A stretch of DNA of 64,000 nt from Yamagishiella unicocca (lineage: Eukaryota > Chlorophyta > Chlorophyceae > Chlamydomonadales > Volvocaceae): NCBI GenBank assembly GCA_003116995.1, contig BDSL01000092.1, positions 310,001 through 374,000 of the forward strand, in the 5' to 3' direction. The stretch's first letter is position 1. Each line of letters starts with the position of its first letter. Of the stretch, positions 36,119 through 49,700 are shown piece by piece. The position numbers and the translations under genes were made by a program. The notes below the pieces were generated by a model. The model was not told the origin of the DNA, made no database searches, and worked only from the letters and a program-made list of their open reading frames with translations.

Positions 36119-37289
36119 ATAACCAAGAAACGCGGCCACGCACGGCAAGCTGAACGCCGTTAAGTGTTGTTGGCAGCTTGCCGCTGTGGATTCCACCTCC
36201 TTGACGGGCTTGAGCAAGCTGTCTGTGGGACAGGGCGACCAGAAGTGGGTTCGTAAGGTTCATAACTTCATATCTCCCCCATCTCCCCTGGTTTGTGTGC
36301 ATTCCAATCGTGACACAGGGCCTCGCTCGGCAGTGGTAACCAGGGATGTCGTGCACGCGAAGCCGATAACGACACAGGTGAGTGTTGCGCGGTAGCTGGG
36401 TTTCTGCGGTACGCCTTTACAAGGTGTCATGAAGGGTCATGGACCCGCAAAGGAATCCCGCCAGATCCCGCTAGAAATAAAGCTACCTTCATCCTTCTCC
36501 ATCCTTACTTCTCCAACAGCTTCCGACTGAGTCAACCTTAGGTTGCCGATAGGTTCTGCAGCTTATTGAGGCAGGATAGTACTGAGCAAAGAACGTGACG
36601 CTCAGGGCACGTAAAATCACGAGGCCATGGCTGGAGCAGCTGGCACTCCCGCCGACCGTGGCAATGGCGCCATTGCTCGTTGCTTCGACGCCCGAACCTC
36701 CTTTCTTTGGAGTGCCCTTAACGTTTGGCTTCCTTTCGCTGGTAGGCACGACGGTTGGCACGTCTATATGGGTTGTGGCCAGGTTGTTATGTGTTCTCCA
36801 CCCTGCCACTGGCCGACTCTCCTTTTGGTCCTGCCGTCCGGGGCTGGGCCTTGGGCTGCTCTACAAAGGTTTTCTGTTGTCACCCTCCCCCGCTGTTTCG
36901 TGCAGGGTATGTGATCCTTTTTCTTTGTGCTTGGCGGCCATAGAGTCGGTTGGCTATGGCTGTCGCGTCGTGGCTGCCATTGGGGCAGGGTGACTTCTGT
37001 ACCTTTCGCCGCTTTTCTGTGCCCTCCAAGTGCTTTCCAAGGTGTCTGCTGGCTTCAGTCCCGGCTTTCATATGGTGAGGCCACGGACATGGGCCCCTTG
37101 CATGGTTTCGCCTGGTTTCGCCTGGGCTTGATGACACTGCAAAATCATCATATGACTATAAAATGTTTACCCGACGGAAGGCCAGGTCTGTGAAGAGCCA
37201 AGCTGAACAGCAGCTCATTAGGGCCGGCCGGAGGTCATTGTCCCAGGCACCGTCACCCTACCTAGCTTCACACCCAGAACAGCTGCCCG
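36119..37289 (+). repeat. Repeat family R, copy R2 (left edge of duplication copy 2)
   Basis: Counterpart of 3938-5080. It ends with the undisturbed integration site of the chromovirus: agct-GCCCG-cacctagg at 37281-37297. It abuts the truncated coiled-coil gene on its left. Confidence 0.85.
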
Positions 37290-37794
37290 CACCTAGGTGG
37301 CGCATGGGAACCTTTACTGCACTTGGGAATGACTCTCCTTAATAACTGCTCCACTCATTGGCTCTCGCAATGAATTTTGGTAAAGATGGAGGTATGCGCG
37401 ATAGGGTACGTAGCGCTAAGCTCAACGGCCAGGCTGCAACGGCATAGGTGCCGCGTTAACCACGAGGTACACAGTAAGCATATACGTCCTTTCTAAAGCA
37501 GAGCTTCGTGCATGATTGCGGACATGGTTTTGTTACTGTGACCGTTTGTGACTCCAGGGGAGGGTTCCCAGCACATTGGGGTGTCACGCTTGAGGCGGTG
37601 TCACGGCGGTCGTGCTTCGTACTACGCTATTGATGCGCGCATTATTGCAAGAATGTCATGAGCTATGTAATTCATCGTAGCTGATTGTTCACACGGCTGC
37701 ATCTACTTGACCAATAAATATACCATACTGCGAACATCAGTAATTTTCAGCGTGCGTACAAACTGTAGGAAGTAATTCATATGTAAGAAAGGGC

Positions 37795-40700
37795 ATGACG
37801 CCAGAAGACGACGCCGACGAGCGTCGGTGGCAAACAGGTAGGATGTCTTTGGGTCCCGCGGCGCACACCTGGGTGGGGCTCAGTTACCGAGCATGCTCAA
37901 TACATAAACGTATCCATTACAATGTAGAGCAATATCCTCCGCGGCAAGGAACGTCAGCAACTGGGCGGTTCGCCACTCGTTACTCATCGCGCGCGCAAAG
38001 TATGAAGTCGTCATCTTGCCGCAATTGTATGCCTCATTATGTAGGTGGGAGAAATCCTGGCGTCAGGTCGTCTGCCATCCTACTCGAGCCACCGCCAGCG
38101 GCGGATGGCGGAGCAGGACTCGCCGCGAGCCTGCCGCCGGCAAACCGTCCACCCAGGCCAGCAGCATTAGCAATTCAGCTTGGTAACGTCAGTAATGATA
38201 CAACAAGTATCCTGGCATCACGAAACATGCAGCCATGTAATTCAAGGAGCAGCAGCAGCAACCCCTATGCCGAGGGCAACAAGGGAAACACTTGCACAGC
38301 CGCCATCACCACGCTCCGCACGTCCGGGGATGATGAGTCAGCACCTGCTGTTGCCCTGCTGTGCGACTCCAGTCGCGACAACTTATCTCCCAGATTGAGG
38401 GCAGCACGAGCAGCAGGCTGCTTCAAGGCTACTGCAGCAGCACTTCAAGGCTGCTGTTTGGGTAAAACCCAGCACGAGCCCGACACATGGGACATTAAGC
38501 GACATGGTGCCCGCGCAAAGGCGCTGGCGGTTGCACTACCCTGGCGAAAGAAAGCTTGGGCCTGGCTTGAAAGGGCCTGGAAGACAGCCCTGGTGCAGCG
38601 TATGGTGCGCATAGCAGGCTCGGCACTGTTCGTGTATGACGTGGTGATGGATGCGCTGGTAGCCAAGGTGCGTGTTGGTGCCCAACTAAGCTGCCAAGAA
38701 TGTCTGTCGCTGCTGGTGGTTGGTGAGGCACACGAATGGCAACAGAGGGGTTAGGGTTTTGTGGCAGCAACATGCTCATCATCATAAACATGGTGGGAAC
38801 CACCTACCTTACTTTCCTGTGTATCTATCTCGCCCAAGCTACCATTGCAAAATAAACGGCTTTCTTACTTGCGAGGCCTGCTGGACCTGACACCTATCTC
38901 CTGCGTGCTTGCTTGTGTTTTTGCTTGCAGAACATGTTCAGCACCGATGGTTACAGAACCTTCGGCATACTGGTGGTGGTGTTCATGTTGGTGCATTACC
39001 CCTTCACCTACGTGATGCTTCTCTACGCTGCAAACAAGGCTTTTTTTGCCCAGCAAGCCATGCTGCCAATAGCTGCTGTGGCCAGCATCAAGTCTACTAC
39101 TGCCACCACATTAGATGGCCAGCCACCCAGCAGCAGCAGTGGTGGTGCTTCAGCCGCACTTGCCACACCTCTTGTGGTGGTGCTGACGTCCATCCTCAAG
39201 TCCCTTCACATGTTCTTCTATGTGCTGCTGATTGTGTTTGGGATTCCACTGATCCCGGTCATGGATTTGTACATGGTTCTGGCATCCCTGATGTGGCTGC
39301 CTGGCAAAAGCCCTGAGGAGGGTTACATGATGCGCATCGCTGGAGATGTGTGCCGCCATTACGAACGCATCCGGTTGCCGCTGGAGTGCTTTCTAGAAAG
39401 CCTGCCGCAGTTGATTATACAGGTTGGTGGTTACTCGCGAACACCAACTACCAGGTCTCGGGGTCTGCACATGTGTATCCTACCTAGCTGGTTCATGTAC
39501 GTCTTATAGTCATATTTATCTATCTGGGGCCGGTTCTAGGGCCCTTCCCCAGTAAGAACCTTTACTTGCTGTGCGAATTGCTTGCACTTACAAAAAGAGG
39601 GTTTGAAGGTCATCAGCAGCTGCTATCACCATACTTGTAGCGAACCAGCAAGTTATTCCCAACTTACAGGCTACCCCATAATGTTGCGTCCCATTCTGGT
39701 GCTAGCTTGCACACTTCCTGTTGCCGACACTACTCGCTGGCACTCGCTGCCAGGCCCGCATCCCCTACTCACCACCCCCCATTACCCCTTTTGATGAAAC
39801 AACGCAGTCCATAGTGTATTCCCAGAACTTCTCGGACAATGTGCCACCAAAGAGTGTGCGTGTGACAAAGACGGTCCTGCTTATGTCTATCACCAGCAGT
39901 ACGGCCCAGCTGGCCATGGTGATGATCACCCTCATCCTGGCAAAGAGGGCCAGTGGAGGCACTTTCCTGCAGTACCTCTGGGCGCTTTGGGGGCTGCAGG
40001 TGCGTGGGCGGGGGGGGGATACAGAAAATAACCGGTTACCCGACATGGGAAGTGCAGCTGGTGCATAGTGTGTTTGGGGAGGGGGCTGAGGAAAGCCCAT
40101 GAACTAATGAGCCGAGCGAGTAGGAAACAATTTGGTACATGCACACGGGCGGGGGATATGAGAGGAAACTCATGAGTCTGTGATGGAAACCGATTGCACA
40201 AGGGGGGGGCAATCCAAGCAAAAGGTGTTATGTCAGGGAAGAGCAACTCCATATAGGTACCAGCTCTTTCAGATGTAAGCATCGGCACAAACCTGTGAAG
40301 AAATCACTTACCTCGTTGCATCAGCCCCACCCATCTACCCACCTGTTCACCCACCACCCAGGGGTTCCATGATGTGCCCCCCGAGGTCATGTCGATGGCT
40401 TCACGCAGGCTGGAGGAGCACCTGGGCGATGGCAGTGGTGACAACGGGCCGGTTGAGCAGCTGGCTGAAGGGGCCGACCCGGTGGTGCAATTGGCCACAA
40501 CCCAGTTCACCCTCAGGGGCCCCAACAGCACTGTCGGCCAGCCACTTGTGGCCCTGCCCGATGGCAACACAGGCATGCTGTGGTCGGGTGGTGCTGGCCC
40601 GAGAGCATCCACAGCACGTACTAGGACCGGTAACACATCGACCACTGGCAGGTTGTATGGCAGATCCTCCCAGATCTATGGCACTGGCAGCAGCCTTACA

Positions 40701-43700
40701 TGGGCCCAGCGGCATTCTGTGTTCCGGCTGGGCAGCCCTGAGGACACCGCCTACCAAGCGCTGTCCACCATTCAGCGTGGCGTGCTGGTAGATGGGCTGT
40801 TCGCCAGGGCAGATTTGCACCGGCTGGGTGGCCTCCACCTGCAGCAGCTGGAGCCGGAAGTAGTGTCACGGCTGTTCCGGAATCCACGCATTGCGACAAT
40901 GCCGGCATACCTGAAGCTGGAGGACAGCTGGCGGCCAAAGCAGGGCCACCACGGGAGGAGCAGCAGCAGCAGGTTGCACCTGTCTGCAAGCAGCAGCTCC
41001 AAGGGAGGGGTGCCAGCATACTTGGACGTGGTGACCAAGTGGCTGCCAGAGGCGGCCCTGGTAGCAGACCCCAGGTGGAAGCTCAGAGACCTGCACCTGG
41101 CACACCTGGAGCTGTGCAGCTGCTCCTCCACTGCAGGCGGTGGAGGCACAGCTGCGAGCAGGGAGGCGGTCCTGCGGAACTCAGCCACTGTGGGCGTCGC
41201 TCTGGCGCAGGTCCTGAGTGTGCAGCACCAGCTGACTTGGCTGCTGGTCGACAGGTGCGATGTGCATGTCCCAGCCATGTTGAAGGCCCTTGAGGGGTGG
41301 CTTCTTGCGCAGCCAGTGGTGCTGGGGGCTGGTGATGACAATGAGGGGCTGGAGAGCAGGGTATTCATGAGCGGTGGCCAACAGCGACAGCAGCAGCAGT
41401 GCACACTGGTGGTGGTGCACTCCCAGCAGCAGCAAGACAGAGGTGAGGAGCTGGAGCAGTGGCTCATGGCCCGTGTGGGGCTGCCAGCAGCAGCAGTGGC
41501 AACCCCTGACATCACTGCCAGTCCCACCACATCCCGGAGGCAGCAGGGCCCTGTAGGCGCCACTACCAGCAGGGCCCTCCCCAGGGTGTGGCTCCGGGAG
41601 CTGCACATCATCCAAGACTCCATCCCCAGCCTGGGACTGGCGGCTGAAGCACAGGTGTGTGTGGAGCATGAAGACCCGGTTACCATACCCTCAGGGTATC
41701 ATCATGCATACCAGTATATATGTAAATAATTTAATATCATGCAAAATTGTGCAGAAACAAATATTGTTGTCTGGATGTGTGCGACTTACAAAAATTATCA
41801 GGCAGCCTGCATGACTTTGTAAAAACTGTGAGACACCCCCATATCCATACTGTGCCGGAGTCAGTAGCAACACAAGGGGGGGGGGCCGGTAGCGGTCGAC
41901 AGTAGTGAAGGTGAAGGGCAGCAAGATCGTCAGCAGCGGGGAGGGGGGCAGTGGAGGGGAGATCATGACTGCTGGGGTAGTGAGGGGGAAGGGGGCAGTA
42001 GCCACACACTTATAGCTTTCTTCTCCAGACCTCTGCGGACTCTCCTATAGTCCAGGCCTTAACAGGAATTGCTATTCTGATGACTTACTGACTCAGCGAG
42101 TCTTGTCACAATAGTAGCCGCGCGACTTTGAAATTAAATCTTGTCAGGGTTGCATGACTCCAAAACCTAGTCACTTTCAGGGGTACGCGATTTGGAAAAT
42201 GGTTACGAAATTTAGGAGTGTGCGTGTGACGATCATTTGTAGATACTGTACACGATGACATAGGAAATGGAGGACAGAAATTAACCAGGGGCTGGAGAGG
42301 GGCCCAGCATGCAGGTCCGATGTGTTTTCGTGTTTGGACAGCCCACCACAGCCCCTTGTATGTGTCAGCCAAGTCGTTGCCTGGACAATGGAAAAGCAAG
42401 ATGGTTGGTGTCAGGCCCTGTGGTAGACATGTCCACAATGCCACGGCCCTGTGTGGTCTTATGTATCACAGCGACTTCAAATGCAACCCCAGCCACATGT
42501 AGTACACAGCAACACCCGTCCATTTCCTATGTCTCCACCTATGCATCCACCTACCTGCCCAACCTCTTACCTGCCCCATACATACAGGTGCTGGTGGTGC
42601 CGCACCCGCGTGTCCCCGGTCTGCTAGATGCCCTGCTGCCGCTGCTGAGCACAGTCTTGGCTCCAGCTGTACTGGATCTCAACACTGCTGCCTTTAGCGA
42701 GCTGGGCCTGGATGAGGCCGCCCTCATTGGCGCCTGCCTGGTCGTCAACTCCTCACTGGAGACCCTCAAGCTGCGAGCCATTGGTCTGCGGCCAGACAGC
42801 TTGCCACTTGTGCTGCGGGGGATGGTGACGCACAGCTGCCTGCGGTCCGTCGACCTGAGCTTCAACAACATTGGTGACAATGGGGTGAAGCTGCTCGCTG
42901 ACACCATACCACACCTGCCAAACTTGAATGCGATCTTGCTGGTGCGCTACACTATGTTTGTTTGCGGGCCCGTACAAAAATATGGCCTCACCCATGTCTA
43001 TCACCAAGGATTTGCGTGTAATGGGTGATCAGGACATGGCAGCAGCAACTTGGTATGTAGGGCTGCTTACTTGCTGCCACAGTCCTGCACCTGACTTGCG
43101 CGTGTAGATGGACTCACGAGCTGGCTTCCAGCCTTGCTCCCCGTGCTAGCTGGCAGCAGGGAGGATATGAGGCGGCAGCGTCCATGCAGGCAGGCAGCGA
43201 GTGGCTGCCATTTATTTGACACTGCTGGTAGCATTGCACTCAGCAATTGAGGCCTTCCTGAGCCCTTCCTGATTTTAGCAGTGAACGTTCAGTGCACTGG
43301 TTAGGCTAATCGATTCACTCATCCATGGGTGGGCTGCTGGCTCTCTGTTCTGTTTTGCAGGCTGGTTGTGGGATGGGTGCAAATGGCGCCAATGCTCTGG
43401 CTGGCCAGCTGCTATCCATTGGGGCGCACTCCCAGCTCGTGGAATTTTCGGTGCACGACAACAAGCCAGAATGCGCCACACCGGCCCTGGAGTGGGTGTG
43501 CTTCCTATTCAAGCAACGGACGGAGAAGTCGGCCAAACCGACACCGTCCCCATGCCTCGAGGTAAGGGGAGTGGTGTGGCAGCATCTTGTTATGGCATTA
43601 CTTGATGGATTTACTACCCTGATTGGCCAGAGCCCGAGGATAGCTGTGGTGCGTGCATGGAAATGTGGGAAGGCGGTTGTCATCTAAGCATTATTATCAT

Positions 43701-46700
43701 CAGTTATTTCCACTTTAAGAAAACAGTGCTGGAGGCTTTACTGAGCAACAAAGGTTTTTGCTGCGTAATCCTGCGCAACTGGAATATATGTGACATTAAT
43801 TGATCGCTGATTGTAACAGGATCCAGTTGAGCTGTTTGATTCTCTCTTAGCTTGTATCACTGCTCTGTTGAATTCTCTCGTGGTCTGCATGTGTCTGCAG
43901 GGATTCCCAGACATCCCGACCTTTGGCCTAGATGCAGCGGCACAGCAGTCCTGCTTCCAAGCTGTGTGCAGCAAGTCCCTATCAGTCTCTGATGCGGGCC
44001 CAGTTGTGGTGGCTGGTCTGCAACCAGAGACACCTGCTGCTGGGAAAGGCCATAGCAACCAGGAGCTGGTGATTGGGTCTGGTGGCAAGTTGTACAATCA
44101 GGCTGCTGACAGGAAAGCACTGCTGTGCCTGCCTCCCAGGGCTGCCTTTGACCTTCGCTACCTGGTCATGGTGGCCGCTACAGCCGCTGTGGCACCCTCC
44201 CCGGTTGCGCTCGATGTCTCATCCTGGCTCGCCAGCAGTGGTGGCAGGGGGGACGATGAAGGCCCCCCTCTGCTGAGTCAGCAGCAACTCCTCCCTGGCT
44301 TCCAACACCCGGGGGGTGCAGCGACACTGCTGGTGGCTGTAGCAGGTAGCTTGCTACATGCCACTACTGTGCACCAGAGCACCACCCACCTTCACCTGCT
44401 GGATCTGTCTTTTGTGGATTTCTCAACACCCAAGGTCAGTTTGGAGAGCCAATCCTTGGTAGCCAGGGCTACTGGTCAGAGTATCATGCCAACAGGAGCC
44501 ATTGCTGCCACGATCACCAGTGGCCGCAGCAGCAGTGCACCATACCTGCTCTCCACACTGGAGCACCTGTGCAGGGGCCTGGCCAACAACAGGACACTGC
44601 GAGTGCTGCGGCTGGTGGGCTGCCAGCTCAGCAGTGAGGCTGCTGTGGTGTTGTGCAGTGAGCTGAGGAATGGCAGCTGCCCAGGCCTGCAGCACCTGGA
44701 GCTGCATCAGAACCCCAAGCTAGGCCACTGGGGTATGCAGAAAGGTGTGGTACCTCTCCTGGCAGCAGCTGCAGCAGGCCGCCATTTGTTGCGGCATGTC
44801 ACCATCACACAAGGAGGTGAAACTGAGTGCAAGTATGGTGGGAAGCCACTGACAATCACTGCTGATGCAGATGTCTGGCAGTCAAACCCCAGGACCATAC
44901 CAATGCTGCTGCAGTCTGCTGCAGCCGGTTGGGCTGATGATGGTGGCCACCATAGCAACAATCAGCAGGGCAGTCACAGTTTCACCAGCACTGGCTTGGT
45001 TGCAGTAGCTGCTGCAGCTCCAGGGGGGTCACATGTCGGTTCTGGCAGCCATACAGCTGCTGCTGGTCACAGAGCTGTCACACCGCTGGCGCACTTGCAG
45101 CTGATCACTGGTGATGCTGTGGTGGATACACTAGTGCGATCCATGTGGCAGTGCAGCATGGCTGCCCCAGCTGATGTAATAGATGATGAAGCACCCTCCA
45201 TCCCATGGGTCACAGCTGATGAAACACCCTCAGTCACCCTGTTGGACACTCCAGCAGCAGCAGCAGTGGACCGTGCACGGGGTGTTGTGGCAGCCATCAA
45301 GGTGGGCTCCTGCCCAGCTGGTGGCTCCAGCAACATGTTACCATCATCGGATTTTACACCTGACACCTGCTGCACTGATGCCAGTGCTTATGGTGATGGT
45401 ACTGCCACCAGATCCCTGAACAGCATCTCACTCCAGGTCTCCCGGGACAGCCAGATTGCAGCTGTGGCCCTCACACTGGCCCAGACAGCCCCCCATGGCC
45501 TGGCAGCAAAGGTAAAAACACAATGCAAAGGCAGCCCTTTTGAGCCAGCCATGTCATAGATGTAAGAAGAGAAGAAAAATGTATGTGTTAAGGATGCACA
45601 CATGAAATATGAATTTGAATTACATATGTACGTATCTTTAGCACCATGCATCATTTTGCAATGATGTATATGCGCCTTGTCCATCCAATGGCAGTGCCAC
45701 AACCACAAGCATGCCACATGTACATCAACACTCCATTGTGGTGCAAAGCAAGCAGCACCACCATTAGACATCAGCCACAGGTTCAAGCTGCCACACCTAC
45801 CAACTAACCCATGATATTCAACTCCATTCATTGTTCAACTCAACCTCAATTGATGTTCGACTCTTTTAAATTCCTGTCACCTACGTACCCACACACCAGG
45901 AAATCAATGTACGATGCCGTGATGGGCATGTGCTCTCAAGTGCCGCTGCAGAGTGGCTGGTTCAGGCACTTGGCAGCTGCACCTCAGTGGTGGGGGCGTG
46001 CCACCATGTCACCACTGGCACCACCATTCCAGTAGGAGAAAGCCACCACCATGTCCTGTGTCTAGGCCCCGTGCAGCCCTCTGCCTCACTGGTGCAGTCC
46101 TTGGCAAGGCTAAGTGGGCTGCAGCCATGGGCAGGTGATGATGATGGTGATGCCCAGCAGCAGCAGGTGGGTGTGCAGATTGTAGAGACACTGGGCAGCA
46201 TTGGTGCTGGCAGGCCGTTGGTGAAGTGAGCAACACACTGATTAGCAGGTGGCGCTTCTGTGTTGCTGTTTGTTTGTTTGTTTGTTGATTGTATGTATGG
46301 AAGTGTTGTGCAAACAATTTATCCATGGAGCTTACATACATCAGATGTGTCATTCATCATAAGGTTCTGCCTATATGCACCCTCTAAGGGGCATATATCT
46401 GTGCACTATGTACAGGATTCATGTCAGCTAGCTGCCCCAAATATGCCGATAGTTGAGGTTGTCTAATCAACTTTTGTGAGTCACCCTGTGTGTGTACCAG
46501 CCATACATACATGCGGGTGGCCACAGTGGTGTCCTACCTACCTAAGCTACCCCTATGTACCTAGGTAGTATCCTCATGTCTGCTGCCACCACTGCTATAA
46601 CCTCTACAGGGTGCAATCACATTTGGCACCCCTGCTGCTGGGAGATCTGGAAAGGGTGGTGGCAGCAGCTGCTGTGCTTGGAGCATCCAGCTCTACTCGG

Positions 46701-49700
46701 GCAGCACTGAGGTGGATGCCTGCTGCAACGCCTTCCTGAACTATTGTCAGAAGCAGCAGAAACAGCAACAGGGTCATGATGCTGGAGATAATGGTGCCCC
46801 AGTTCACTCCCCAGCTGCAGGGGGGTCGCCCAACAATATTGATAATTTCGTTAAACTGGAGCCTGCTGCAGTGCATCACCCGACCCTGCCAGTGAGCCCG
46901 GGTGTGATGCCCATGTCCATGAGGCCAGAGAGCACCATGGCCCTGACCTGGGCCATCTGCCGCCAGCAGCAGCGACAGCAACAACATGTAAGGCAACAAC
47001 AGATTGCATGTGGTGCTGCCTCTTCCAAGGGCAGCCTCTCTGGACCACAGGCCCATCAGCATCAGCAACAGCCCATGGAGCTGCAGGCTTGCCTTCCTGT
47101 GACGGCCCTGCTGATCCCGGCGCCAGCAGGACCCCAGGAGGAGGAGGTGAAGGTGCAGGGGGGCTGTGAGAAGGTGGGAGGCAATGCTGCCATCAGCAAT
47201 ATGGCAGCCGCCCTGCTGGAGGCCTGCAAGGTCTGCAACCAGATGCAGCAGCAGCAGCTCCCAATGGTGGCCGCCGGTGGTGGTGGTGCTCTAGCCGGTG
47301 CTCAGGTAGTGGTGCAGGGTGCGCATTGGCTGACAGATGATGATGCTACAGTGCTGGCTGTGGCGCTGCTGCCCGGTGACATGGGGTGTGTGCATCAGCT
47401 GGTGTTCAGGAATGTGGAGCTCTCACCCACAGGCAAGAGAGAGAAGTGGGGTACATGCACGGTAGTGGTGGGGAGGTGCATGCGGCGGGCATACTTGGGC
47501 CTCCCCCAGGATGTCATCCTTATTAAGGGAATCCTCATCATAAACCCGTACAATGAGTGCATTGGTCACGGTTTATTTCATCACCTGGCAATATAGTTGG
47601 CTGCAAACTGTGAAGCTGATTGGTTGTTAATGAGTATGTGGGCACCTGGCAACAGGTAGGGCACCTAGCAACAGGTAAGGTGCTTGGTCTGATGACATTC
47701 CACCTATTATGATTGTTGGTAGCTAGTTTATAAACTATCACTATTGTGACCATTATTGGTAGTTGGTACCACCACCACATAATACACACCACAACATGTG
47801 CACCCACTGCCCCACCCCACTGTCCCCCTACAGGGTCATCCACACTGCTGCAGCTGCTGCCACTGCATGGCCGCACGCTGCGCCACTTGGATGTGTCGGG
47901 CTGCAGGCTGGTTCCGGAGCTGCTGGCAGCTGCACTGCTGCCCTGCAGCAGCCTGGAGCAGCTGCTGGTGGGTGGCCAGCAAGAGGCGCTGGCCCTTAAG
48001 GGCACGGGGCTGCTGCCAGAGAGCGCCACCAGCTGCCTACAGTTCAGGTACTTCCGAGAAGACTTCTCAGTGCGAGATGCGAAGACAGAGGATGAGGTGG
48101 GTGCAGACTGGGATGGGCGATGGATGGGCGATGGGTAGGTGATACACATCACCAGCTGCTGCTAACTCTAGCACACACTCATTGAAGATATGCTCGGACC
48201 TCATAAGATATGCATGTCTATATAGTATATATATACTAGACCATGATGGCAGGTACTCCACATGGCGTTCTGAAGCTGGTGCTGACCATCCGATCCTTGT
48301 TGACTGCACCTCTATCTCCCTGTTATACCATTTGGCCTTCAACACTCCCATCGTACCTTGCAGATGACTCTGCTTTTGGCCAGCCACAGCGGCGACCTGG
48401 TGGCTGTGATGCGGCTGCTCAAGGACAAAGGAGTCAACCCTAACATCATGGCCACGGTTAGCACCTGGCTGTTGGTGGTGGTGGTGATGGGGGGTGACCA
48501 GGGGTGCAGCCAGCTTATACATCTTGGCCGTTGTGATTGATGCTAAGTAGGAAGATGGCTTTCTTACACATGAAAAACAGTCTTCTGTACCCGCCCGCCC
48601 CTCTTTATTTCTGTCACTAACAATCACCCCCCCAAGTCCTATCCTCCCGTACTTATCATGCCCACTGCTTTACTTCCCCCATCGCACGGTCTATCTTGTG
48701 TATAGCCACGGTGTGGGGTGCAGGCGACGTACACAGCCCTGCACTGCGCCGTCAATGCGGGCCACAAGGGGGTGGCAGAGGCACTACTGTGGGCGGGGGC
48801 AGAGGCGGCTGTGAAGGATGACACCAAGGTGCGCTTGTCGAGTGTGTGCATGGGTGTGGTGGGTCTCATCACTTACTCATCAGCGGTTAGCCTCCACCAT
48901 AGCTAGTGGCGGTGTTCCACCACTACACACTGCATGAGGCTGCCATCACGGTCTACTAGCTGCTGGGTGATGAGGGCATGGCGCTATCGATCTGTCGGTG
49001 TGCCTTGGCACTACATACATACCCTCCTCCCTCCACACCCCCAGTGCTGCACCCCTGGCCTCTCCACAACCCGGTGCTGTGATGCACCACTTATCACCCG
49101 CGAACCAGCTGCATGGAGCGATGTGGTCTGCTGCTGCTGCCACTGCTGCCAGGTATCCATTCTTGCCCCCCCCCCATCCCTCCCTCTCTCCCACCTTCCC
49201 TATCTCCCTTCACCCCAACTGAAGGATGGCAACCTCCCGTCACATGTAGCCTGCATCAAGGGCCGAATGGATCTCCTGGAAATGCTGCTGAGGTCGGAGG
49301 TGGACATTGAAGCCCGAAACACGGTGGGCATGTGGAAGGCAGGCACCTGCACGAACAGCGTTATTAGTTGGTGTATGTGGTGGAAATGAGCGCACTGTTG
49401 TATGTCTTTATCTGGGCGGCGGGAAGTTTCCAAGCAAATCTAAGTTGACTACTCGGCAGGATAGGTGGAGATATGACATACAACCCTGCCTCCTTAGAAC
49501 ATATGTGTGTATACCAAAATGTGTTGGGGCTGCTGCATGGCCCTTGCATGAGTGGCTGCTGCACATATGGCTCCTCATGATCCACTGGTCATCCAACTCC
49601 TCACTGCTATCCCCTAAGACGGCACCTGAGAGTCAGGGTGTCTAACCACAGATTGTTTACCAACAATCGCTGGTTCGATTCTGACCTCCAATGGCCTGCT

